From positions 1 to 6,675 of the forward strand of contig JALRFT010000091.1 in NCBI GenBank assembly GCA_023261915.1: a stretch of 6,675 nt of DNA. Direction: 5' to 3'. The translations under genes were made by a program, and so were the position numbers. Positions 1 to 5,376 of the stretch are shown here, piece by piece; positions within the stretch are counted from its first letter, which is position 1; each line of letters opens with the position of its first letter. Under the pieces are notes generated by a model that did no database searches, was not told the DNA's origin, and worked only from the letters and a program-made list of their open reading frames with translations. Source of the DNA: Acidimicrobiales bacterium (lineage in GTDB: Bacteria; Actinomycetota; Acidimicrobiia; Acidimicrobiales; Acidimicrobilacustridaceae).

Positions 1-32
1 GGAGTCCAGCGGCGTCGGCACCGGCAGCACGC

Positions 33-128
33 TCAGCCGAGGATCTCCTCGACGGTCGTGACCGGCAGCCCGAAGGCATCGCCGACCGCCTGGTAGGTGA
101 TGGCACCGGCGTGCACGTTCAGGCCCGG
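33..128 (-). pseudogene. C-terminal remnant resembling alanine dehydrogenase
   Basis: Reading leftwards from 128, about 31 codons encode a peptide beginning PGLNVHAGAITYQAVGDAFG and ending VEEILG, followed by a TGA stop at 35-33. The pattern G-L-N-x-H-x-G-A-x-T-Y-x-A-V, a short helix and an acidic end resembles the extreme C terminus of bacterial alanine dehydrogenases (Ald, NAD-dependent L-alanine/pyruvate interconversion); this is recalled family knowledge, not a search. The rest of such a gene, about 340 codons, is absent. The reading frame is closed upstream by a TGA at 152-150, and SDR sequence in another frame lies immediately upstream. It is therefore a fragment, produced either by deletion or by a wrong assembly join. 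The frame is certain; the family assignment is moderate. Confidence 0.5.
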
Positions 129-288
129 CCGGATCGGCGAGGTCACCGGTCACCACCACGTCACACACCTGTTGCGCCTCGCTGTGATTGAGATCGACGC
201 CGACGACGCGGTGCCCCTCGGCATGCAGCGACGAGGCCACGGCGAGGCCGATACCGGAGTTGGCCCCCGTCACACAGAAGTTCCCCAT
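124..288 (-). pseudogene. 5' fragment of a short-chain dehydrogenase/reductase (SDR)
   Basis: An ATG at 288-286 opens a frame starting MGNFCVTGANSGIGLAVASS. TGANSGIG (residues 7-14) is the classical SDR TGxxxGxG dinucleotide-binding motif after strand beta1. GHRVVGVDL (25-33) is strand beta2, with Asp32 in the position that usually selects NAD(H). GDLADPAG (48-55) looks like the end of beta3. After about codon 55 SDR resemblance stops: the NAG motif, the catalytic Ser-Tyr-Lys and about 200 further residues are missing, and an Ald-like C terminus continues in a different frame. The SDR frame itself stays open to base 1 but reads out-of-frame sequence. The start is chosen because methionine sits a few residues before the motif, as is usual; no strong Shine-Dalgarno is visible. 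The intact gene might have been a steroid or hydroxyacyl dehydrogenase, given the neighbours, but that is speculation. Confidence 0.7.
141..154. repeat. Perfect 7-bp tandem repeat (GGTCACC x2)
   Basis: GGTCACC at 141-147 is repeated exactly at 148-154, inside the SDR fragment and about 20 bp before the SDR/Ald junction. Seven is not a multiple of three, so losing one copy shifts the frame. Collapsing it would place the first 47 SDR codons in frame with the Ald-like tail. It may be a slippage product or chance in GC-rich coding sequence. Confidence 0.6.
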
Positions 289-427
289 CACCGCAGTGTT
301 CCAGACCACCAGGGGGGCCGCAGCCACAGCGGTTGCGGGTGGCACCCGAGGCGTGATTATCTGACGCACTGTCAGAAATGCGCGGTGAGCCTGTGGGCGC
401 CGCCGGGGGCCGGGGTCGAGACGTCGC
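289..427. promoter_or_regulatory. Divergent intergenic region
   Basis: This 139-bp stretch separates the minus-strand SDR start from the plus-strand operon start and must hold promoters for both directions if both are expressed. On the minus strand GATAAT (361-356) is a fair -10 hexamer overlapping the palindrome at 360-376, about 68 nt from the SDR ATG, but no convincing -35 is seen. No clear sigma-70-type promoter stands out on the plus strand. The part nearest the operon (about 392-420) is very GC-rich and carries only a weak GAG-type ribosome site before the ATG at 428. No small gene is supported here. Confidence 0.5.
360..376. promoter_or_regulatory. Operator-like inverted repeat
   Basis: TCTGAC (360-365) and GTCAGA (371-376) are perfect inverted 6-bp arms around the 5-nt centre GCACT. 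It is the only clear palindrome in the divergent intergenic region and overlaps a minus-strand -10-like GATAAT. The size and spacing suit a TetR-type dimer, the regulator class that controls much of actinobacterial steroid and acyl-CoA catabolism (for example KstR, KstR2). The half-site does not match the recalled KstR (AAC-GTT core) or KstR2 (CAAG-CTTG) motifs, so a different repressor is inferred. No regulator gene lies in the window. Confidence 0.55.
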
Positions 428-1654
428 ATGCACATCGGAGACACACCGCAGGAAGCGGCCTTCCGGGCCGAGGCCCGGGCCTGGCTTGAGGCCCATGCCA
501 GCCTGCGGGACCCTGCCGCCCCCGCCCAGGAGATGGATCTCGCCACACACGTCGGTCACTGCCGGACGTGGCAGGCAACCTTGGCCGAGCACGGTTGGGC
601 CGGCATCACCTGGCCCGCCGAATTCGGCGGTCGGGGCGGTTCGGCCATCCAGTCCGCCATCTTCGGTGAGGAGCAGGCCCGCTTCGACGTGGCGACCGGT
701 GCGTTCGCCGTCGGGATCGGCATGGTGGGACCCACCCTCATCGCCCATGGGACCCCCGACCAACAGGAACGATTCCTCGGACCCATGCTTCGCGGCGACC
801 ACATCTGGTGTCAGTTGTTCAGCGAGCCGGGAGCCGGCAGTGACCTCGCTTCACTCGGCACCCGCGCCGAGCGCACCGACGGCGGATGGATTGTCAACGG
901 TCAGAAGGTGTGGACGTCACTCGGTCAGTTCGCCGACTGGGGCATCCTCCTCGCCCGTACCGACCCGACCGTCCCCAAACACGCCGGCATCACCTACTTC
1001 TGCCTCGATATAGCCTCTTCCGGTATCGAGATCCGCCCTCTCACCCAGATCACTGGTGTCGCCCACTTCAACGAGGTGTTCCTCACCGACGTGTTCATCC
1101 CTGATGAGAACGTCATCGGATCGATCGGCGACGGCTGGTCGGTGGCACGCACCACATTGCTGAGCGAACGTTCTTTCATCGGTTCGGGGACCGGACAATG
1201 GGGGGTCGACGACCTCATCGAAACAGCCCGCCGCCTCAAGCGGAGTGATGACCCGGTGGTGCGTCAGGGCCTTGCTGCCGCCGTGTGCCGGGCCCGCACC
1301 CTTGACTACCTCGGTCTGCGACTCCGCACGGCCATGTCCCAGGGACGCATGCCGGGCCCAGAGATGTACGTCATGAAACTCGCCTACGCCAAGCACTGGG
1401 CGGCCACCGCCGACACGGCCATGGCCATCCTTGGAATGTCGGCATCACTGGGGGACTTCTCTCCCACGGCGGCAAGCCACCACATCGAGGGCGACGACCG
1501 GTGGCCATCGATGTTCCTGACCCAGTACGCCATTCGTCTCGGTGGCGGCACCGACGAGGTCCAGCGCAACATCATTGGGGAACAGGCGCTCGGTCTACCG
1601 CGCGAACCGGCAGCAGACCGTGGCGTCCCGTGGAAGGAACTGGCCCTGCGATGA
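428..1654 (+). CDS. Acyl-CoA dehydrogenase, catalytic-Glu subunit (ChsE2/FadE29-like)
   Basis: This 408-residue flavoprotein subunit has the acyl-CoA dehydrogenase fold: N-terminal helices, a central beta domain with the FAD/substrate signature LFSEPGAGSDLASL (130-143) and VWTSLGQFADW (161-171), then a C-terminal helical domain. The C-terminal position of the classic medium-chain-type Glu is replaced by glycine in LGGGTDEVQRNIIG (371-384), while SER at 246-248 puts a glutamate (Glu247) on the helix used by isovaleryl-type and steroid enzymes. It lacks the RxQFG motif that binds the neighbouring FAD. This matches the catalytic half of alpha2beta2 steroid-CoA dehydrogenases; the gene at 2628 is the likely partner. 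Predicted reaction: alpha,beta-desaturation of a steroid side-chain CoA thioester in the cytoplasm. The ATG at 428 is the only start after an in-frame stop at 386-388. Overall sequence also recalls FadE26, so the ChsE2 role rests on context. About 17 residues follow the usual LPR end. Confidence 0.85.
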   Translation: MHIGDTPQEAAFRAEARAWLEAHASLRDPAAPAQEMDLATHVGHCRTWQATLAEHGWAGITWPAEFGGRGGSAIQSAIFGEEQARFDVATGAFAVGIGMVGPTLIAHGTPDQQERFLGPMLRGDHIWCQLFSEPGAGSDLASLGTRAERTDGGWIVNGQKVWTSLGQFADWGILLARTDPTVPKHAGITYFCLDIASSGIEIRPLTQITGVAHFNEVFLTDVFIPDENVIGSIGDGWSVARTTLLSERSFIGSGTGQWGVDDLIETARRLKRSDDPVVRQGLAAAVCRARTLDYLGLRLRTAMSQGRMPGPEMYVMKLAYAKHWAATADTAMAILGMSASLGDFSPTAASHHIEGDDRWPSMFLTQYAIRLGGGTDEVQRNIIGEQALGLPREPAADRGVPWKELALR

Positions 1655-2631
1655 CCACCCCCACCGACACTGACGACGGCCTCACCAACGAGGAATTCCA
1701 CGCCTCCCTCCAGGCGTTCGTCGGCCAGCAGATCGGGCCGGCCATGGTCGCCCCCGACGAGGTCAACGTGCCCATGATCCGTCACTGGTGTGAAGCCATG
1801 GGTGACACCAACCCCATCTACCTCGATGAGGCGGCGGCCCAGGCATCGACCCACGGGGGTCTGGTCGCTCCACCGGCGATGCTGCAGGCGTGGGTCATGA
1901 CCGGCCTCACCGGTCCGTCACGCTCCGGTGACGGACCCTACGAGCAACTCACCGATCTGCTCGCCACACGCGGGTTCACGAGTGTCGTCGCCACCAACTG
2001 CGAACAGACCTACGACCGCTACCTCCGCCCCGGTGATCGTCTGTCCATGGTGACCACGATCACCGACGTCAGCGCCCAAAAGGACACCGGGCTCGGCACC
2101 GGCCACTTCATAACCACCCAACAGGACTACCTCGACGACAGCGGAGAACGAGTCGGTTCGATGGTGTTCCGCATCATCCGCTTCCGCCCCCGAGGCACCT
2201 CGGCCCGCCGTCCCGCCCCGGCCACGACTCGTGACTCGAACTGGTGGTTCGAAGCCCTCGCCGCCGGTGAAGTCCGGGTGCAGCGGTGCAGCGATTGTGG
2301 TCTGCTGCGCCACCCACCGGGGCCCATGTGCCCCCGGTGCCATTCGCTGGCCTACGACAGCGTCTCCATCGACGGCAACGGCACCATCCATTCGTTCGTG
2401 GTCGTCCATCACCCCCAGGTGCCCGGATTCGACTATCCGCTACCCGTCGTGCTCGTCGACGTGGACGTGACCGGCGAATCGGTCCGACCGGTGCGCATGG
2501 TTATGAACACCGCCGACACAGACCCCGAAGCCGTCGTGATCGGTGCTGCTGTCCGCATTGAGGTACGTACTGCCGGCGGCCAGCACCTGCCGTTCGCCAT
2601 CGTGACCGACGCCCCCGGAGGTGCATCGTGA
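1651..2631 (+). CDS. chsH2: ChsH2-like protein: MaoC-like hydratase subunit fused to DUF35
   Basis: A 326-residue two-domain protein. Residues about 15-180 form a MaoC-like hot-dog domain, with IRHWCEAMGDTNPIYLDE (43-60) and GGLVAPPAMLQAW (69-81). Tyr57 occupies the place of the usual hydratase histidine, so this half is probably non-catalytic and depends on ChsH1. Residues about 195-320 are a DUF35 domain: a rubredoxin-like zinc ribbon with Cys213, Cys216, Cys227 and Cys230 (C-x2-C-x10-C-x2-C), then an OB fold. In M. tuberculosis and Thermomonospora the DUF35 part binds Ltp2 and is needed for its aldolase activity. Predicted role: with ChsH1, hydrate the steroid enoyl-CoA and pass the product to Ltp2. 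The ATG at 1651 overlaps the upstream stop by 4 nt (ATGA), with AAGGAA about 11 nt before it. An in-frame extension to 1501 exists but lies wholly inside the upstream gene and is rejected. Recalled M. tuberculosis length is 311, close to this. Confidence 0.92.
   Translation: MTTPTDTDDGLTNEEFHASLQAFVGQQIGPAMVAPDEVNVPMIRHWCEAMGDTNPIYLDEAAAQASTHGGLVAPPAMLQAWVMTGLTGPSRSGDGPYEQLTDLLATRGFTSVVATNCEQTYDRYLRPGDRLSMVTTITDVSAQKDTGLGTGHFITTQQDYLDDSGERVGSMVFRIIRFRPRGTSARRPAPATTRDSNWWFEALAAGEVRVQRCSDCGLLRHPPGPMCPRCHSLAYDSVSIDGNGTIHSFVVVHHPQVPGFDYPLPVVLVDVDVTGESVRPVRMVMNTADTDPEAVVIGAAVRIEVRTAGGQHLPFAIVTDAPGGAS
2617..2621 (+). promoter_or_regulatory. Strong Shine-Dalgarno fixing a GTG start
   Basis: GGAGG lies inside the end of chsH2 and six bases before the GTG at 2628. 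It supports that GTG as the start of the second acyl-CoA dehydrogenase subunit and gives this subunit its own ribosome entry in addition to coupling through the GTGA overlap. Confidence 0.75.
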
Positions 2632-3740
2632 ACTTCGACCTGACCGAAGACCAACAAGTCATTGCTGATCTCGCCCAGCAGATCCTCGCCGGCAGCATGG
2701 ACGTGGACCGGCTGAAGGCCGCCGAGCGCGGTAGTGGATGGGACCCCGAGGTGTGGTCGGCGTTGGCCGAAGCGAATCTCGTGTCGCTGTGTCTTCCCGA
2801 GACGGTGGGAGGTAGCGGCATGGGCGCCATCGAGCTCGCCCTCGTCGCCGAGGCCCTGGGACGAAACCTCGCCCCGGTGCCGTTAGTGCCGACGGTGGTC
2901 ACGGCCATGGCCGTCGCCGAGTTCGCCGAGTCGGGCACCCACGATGAGTTGCTCGCCGGCGTCGCTGACGGCTCGGTCGTGCTCACCAGCGCGCTGGCCT
3001 CCGCCGGAGCCAACGATCCGTTGCTACCCGGCGTGCGGGCCACCCCCACAGCCAACGGCTGGCGTCTCGAAGGGTCCAAGCCCGCCGTCCCCTACGCCGC
3101 CGAGGCTGCGGCCATCGCCGTACCTGCCCAACTCCCGAACGGGTCATCACTGGTGGCCCTCGTGCGAACCGGCACCGACGGGGTCGGACTCGCACCAGAG
3201 AAGACCACCAACCACCAGCCGGCCGCCGGATTGACCCTTGACACCGAAGTGTCGACCGCCGACGTGCTGGGGACTGCTGGTGACGAAGCCGCCGAGGTGA
3301 CTCGCTGGCTGTACGAGCACACGGTCGCCGCCATGTGCTCGATTCAGGTGGGGGTGGCCGAGGGGGCGCTCGCCATGACCTCATCCCACGTGACCGACCG
3401 TCAGCAGTTCGGGCGGCCCCTCTCGGCTTTTCAGGCCGTCACCCAGCGGGCAGCCGACGCCTGGATCACAACGGAAGCCATGCGGGTCACTTCCCGCAAC
3501 GCAGCGTGGCGCCTCGGGGCCGGTCTCGACGCCCGCCGGGACGTCGCCGTGGCGGCGTGGTGGGCGACCGACGGTGGACAAAAAGTGGTGACGGCGTGTC
3601 AGCACCTCCACGGCGGCATCGGGGCCGACATCGACTACCCCGTACATCGCTACTTCCTGTGGGGGGTCCAAAACGGCACGGTGCTCGGCGCCGCCAGCGC
3701 CCACCTCGCCCGACTCGGTGGACTGCTGGCCCGATCATGA
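2628..3740 (+). CDS. Acyl-CoA dehydrogenase, FAD-binding partner subunit (ChsE1/FadE28-like)
   Basis: A 370-residue acyl-CoA dehydrogenase family protein starting at GTG (read as Met): N-terminal MNFDLTEDQQVIADLA, a divergent middle domain lacking the EPGAGSD signature, then a C-terminal domain with RQQFGRP (258-264, FAD pyrophosphate arginine), HLHGGIG (326-332) and DIDYPVHRYF (334-343). Where single-gene enzymes have the YEGT catalytic loop it reads VQNGTVLG (347-354), without glutamate, so it should be inactive alone. Its features are exactly those missing from the subunit at 428, which has the Glu but no RxQFG; together they make one complete site per heterodimer. This is the design known for FadE28-FadE29 and FadE26-FadE27 in M. 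tuberculosis. The C-terminal half closely follows recalled FadE28 (339 residues). The start overlaps the chsH2 stop by 4 nt. Unlike the mycobacterial order, it is separated from its partner by chsH2 and adjoins chsH1. Confidence 0.87.
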   Translation: MNFDLTEDQQVIADLAQQILAGSMDVDRLKAAERGSGWDPEVWSALAEANLVSLCLPETVGGSGMGAIELALVAEALGRNLAPVPLVPTVVTAMAVAEFAESGTHDELLAGVADGSVVLTSALASAGANDPLLPGVRATPTANGWRLEGSKPAVPYAAEAAAIAVPAQLPNGSSLVALVRTGTDGVGLAPEKTTNHQPAAGLTLDTEVSTADVLGTAGDEAAEVTRWLYEHTVAAMCSIQVGVAEGALAMTSSHVTDRQQFGRPLSAFQAVTQRAADAWITTEAMRVTSRNAAWRLGAGLDARRDVAVAAWWATDGGQKVVTACQHLHGGIGADIDYPVHRYFLWGVQNGTVLGAASAHLARLGGLLARS

Positions 3741-4153
3741 CCGCAGCGCACCCCTCCTTCGGCGACGTCCAGGTCGGTGACCAACTGCCGCCACTCGAGA
3801 TCCCCCTTGATCGGACCCTCATCGTGGCCGGTGCCGTGGCCTCACGGGACTACCAGGACGTGCACCACGACACTGAACTGGCGAGGGAGAAGGGCTCTAA
3901 GGACATCATCATGAACATCCTCACGACCAACGGCTTCGTGGGGCGGTTCGTCACCGACTGGGCCGGTCCTGACGCCACCATCCGGGCCATCCGCATTCGT
4001 CTCGGGGCGCCCAACTACCCCGGGGACACCATGACCATGACCGGCGAGGTAACCGCTGCCGACGACGACACGTCAACGGTGACCGTGGCGGTGCGGGGGG
4101 CCAACAGCCTCGGTGACCACGTCAGTGGCACCGTGGAGGTGGCGCTGCCGTGA
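3737..4153 (+). CDS. chsH1: ChsH1-like MaoC hydratase, catalytic subunit
   Basis: A 138-residue single hot-dog-fold protein. The core SRDYQDVHHDTELA (36-49) carries Asp38 and His43 in the D-x4-H hydratase-2 arrangement, matching the recalled catalytic Asp29/His34 of M. tuberculosis ChsH1 (Rv3541c). The following GSKDIIMNILTTNGFVGRFV (53-72), TDWAGP (73-78) and LGDHVSGTVEV (125-135) also follow that protein nearly segment by segment. Predicted role: catalytic half of a heteromeric enoyl-CoA hydratase with the MaoC domain of the gene at 1651, adding water to the steroid 17(20)-enoyl-CoA to give the 17-hydroxy product used by Ltp2. Its ATG overlaps the preceding stop by 4 nt (ATGA), so translation is probably coupled; the ribosome site (GGTGGA, about 13 nt upstream) is only fair. 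The nine extra residues relative to M. tuberculosis are at the N terminus. Confidence 0.93.
   Translation: MTAAHPSFGDVQVGDQLPPLEIPLDRTLIVAGAVASRDYQDVHHDTELAREKGSKDIIMNILTTNGFVGRFVTDWAGPDATIRAIRIRLGAPNYPGDTMTMTGEVTAADDDTSTVTVAVRGANSLGDHVSGTVEVALP
4135..4140 (+). promoter_or_regulatory. Shine-Dalgarno fixing the ltp2 GTG start
   Basis: GGAGGT sits inside the last codons of chsH1, nine bases before the GTG at 4150. It supports that non-ATG start, which also overlaps the chsH1 stop as GTGA. Confidence 0.72.
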
Positions 4154-5328
4154 CCAACCAGTTGGGTGGAACAGCCGCCATCGTCGGCATCGGCGCCACC
4201 GAGTTCTCCAAGGATTCGGGTCGCAGCGAACTCTCACTGGCGTGTGAGGCCGTGGCCGCCGCCATTGCCGACGCCGGCCTCCAGCCGTCCGACGTTGACG
4301 GCATGGTGACGTTCTCCACCGATGACAATCCCGACATCGACATCGCCCGCAACGTTGGAATCGGGGAACTGCGATTCTTCAGCCGGGTCCACTACGGCGG
4401 CGGAGCAGCGTGCGGCACCGTGGTGCACGCGGCGATGGCGGTCGCCACCGGAGTCGCCGACGTCGTGGTGTGTTACCGGGCCTTCAACGAGCGCAGCGGT
4501 CGTCGGTTCGGGGCCGGGGTCCAAGACATCCCCAACGAAGCCACAGCGGAGCGCGCCCAGTTCTCGTGGACGTCCCCGGCCGGACTGCTCACCCCCGCAT
4601 CGTGGGTGGCGATGGTGGCGAGCCGGTACATGCACCTGTCAGGGGCCACGAGCGAGGATCTCGGCCGGGTGGCCGTGGCCGACCGCCGTCACGCGGCGAA
4701 CAACCCCGCAGCGTGGTTCTACGAAAAGCCCATCACCCTTGCCGACCACCAGGCCAGCCGCTTCATCGTCGAACCACTCCGGCTCCTCGACTGCTGCCAG
4801 GAGTCTGACGGGGGTCAGGCCATCGTGGTGACCAGCCTCGAGCGGGCCCGAGACCTCCCCCAGCCACCAGCAGTGATCGTGGCCGGCTCCCAGGGCACCG
4901 GGGCCGAGCAGTGGACCATGACCAGCTTCTACCGACCTGACATCGCCGGACTGCCTGAAATGGGGACCGTGGCGCGGGAATTGTGGTCCTCGTCCGGTCT
5001 TGGACCTGCTGATATCCAGACCGCTGTCCTCTACGACCACTTCACCCCCTACGTGCTGATGCAGCTCGAGGAATTCGGGTTCTGTGGTCGGGGCGAGGCC
5101 GCCGAATTCGTGGCTAACGTAGGGATCGAGGTCGACGGGGGCCTTCCGGTCAATACCCACGGGGGGCAACTGGGCGAGGCCTACATCCACGGCATGAACG
5201 GCATCGCTGAAGGGGTCCGACAGGTGAGAGGGACGAGTGTGAATCAGGTCAACAACGTGGAGCATGTCCTCGTGACCGCCGGCACCGGGGTCCCCACCAG
5301 CGGTCTCATCCTCGGCACCGACCGCTAG
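4150..5328 (+). CDS. ltp2: Ltp2-like thiolase-fold steroid side-chain aldolase
   Basis: A 392-residue thiolase-superfamily (SCP-x/lipid-transfer type) protein: N-terminal half AAIVGIGATEFSKDSGRSE (9-27), VHYGGGAACGTVVHAAMAV (80-98), and C-terminal half with ELWSSSGLGPADIQTAVLYD (277-296), NTHGG (335-339) and LGEAYIHGMNG (341-351). The final thiolase CxG cysteine loop is replaced by TAGTGVPTSG (376-385), so classical thiolysis is unlikely. Tyr295 and Tyr345 align by position and context with the two catalytic tyrosines recalled for Thermomonospora curvata Ltp2 (294 and 344). Predicted reaction: retro-aldol cleavage of the 17-hydroxy C22 steroid-CoA to a 17-keto steroid (androstenedione type) and propionyl-CoA, in complex with the DUF35 domain of ChsH2. 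GTG start with GGAGGT nine bases upstream; it overlaps chsH1 by 4 nt. Recalled M. tuberculosis length is 386. It ends with TAG, followed by the first gap in the operon. Confidence 0.93.
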   Translation: MTNQLGGTAAIVGIGATEFSKDSGRSELSLACEAVAAAIADAGLQPSDVDGMVTFSTDDNPDIDIARNVGIGELRFFSRVHYGGGAACGTVVHAAMAVATGVADVVVCYRAFNERSGRRFGAGVQDIPNEATAERAQFSWTSPAGLLTPASWVAMVASRYMHLSGATSEDLGRVAVADRRHAANNPAAWFYEKPITLADHQASRFIVEPLRLLDCCQESDGGQAIVVTSLERARDLPQPPAVIVAGSQGTGAEQWTMTSFYRPDIAGLPEMGTVARELWSSSGLGPADIQTAVLYDHFTPYVLMQLEEFGFCGRGEAAEFVANVGIEVDGGLPVNTHGGQLGEAYIHGMNGIAEGVRQVRGTSVNQVNNVEHVLVTAGTGVPTSGLILGTDR

Positions 5329-5366
5329 TCACCACGGCGGGAACTACGCCACCAACTGATCGACGC

Positions 5367-5370
5367 AAGG
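5367..5370 (+). promoter_or_regulatory. Shine-Dalgarno choosing the P450 GTG start
   Basis: AAGG lies six bases before GTG 5377. The in-frame ATG at 5386 is 15 bases from it, so GTG is the better start. The 48-bp gap 5329-5376 otherwise shows no clear promoter, terminator or operator. Confidence 0.5.
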
Positions 5371-5376
5371 CAGAAT

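Noticed and set aside
1..30. Minus-strand GTG at 30-28 opening a frame VLPVPTPLDS after the Ald-like stop.
   Set aside because: Only ten codons are visible and no family is recognisable; the same frame is also open from the SDR fragment, so it cannot be shown to be a gene start.
161..802. Long minus-strand open frame opposite the first acyl-CoA dehydrogenase.
   Set aside because: Low-complexity Gly/Arg/Pro-rich translation with no motif; it is the antisense shadow of the strongly supported plus-strand gene in GC-rich DNA.
1501..1650. In-frame N-terminal extension of ChsH2.
   Set aside because: It lies within the conserved C-terminal coding part of the upstream dehydrogenase, has Arg/Trp/Pro-rich shadow composition, and the ATG at 1651 gives the expected length and a 4-nt overlap.
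3335..3736. Upstream in-frame extension of ChsH1 by over 130 codons.
   Set aside because: It reads antisense-like Arg/Gly-rich sequence across the conserved RQQFG and HLHGGIG region of the preceding gene; the ATG at 3737 fits ChsH1 length.
4150..5328. Reading Ltp2 as an acetyl-CoA acetyltransferase (thiolase).
   Set aside because: The last-motif cysteine (CxG) is absent and the two aldolase tyrosines and ChsH1/ChsH2 neighbours are present.
5329..5376. GGCG...CGCC mini-inverted repeat as a terminator or operator before the P450.
   Set aside because: The stem is only four base pairs with no T-run; it is expected by chance at this GC content.
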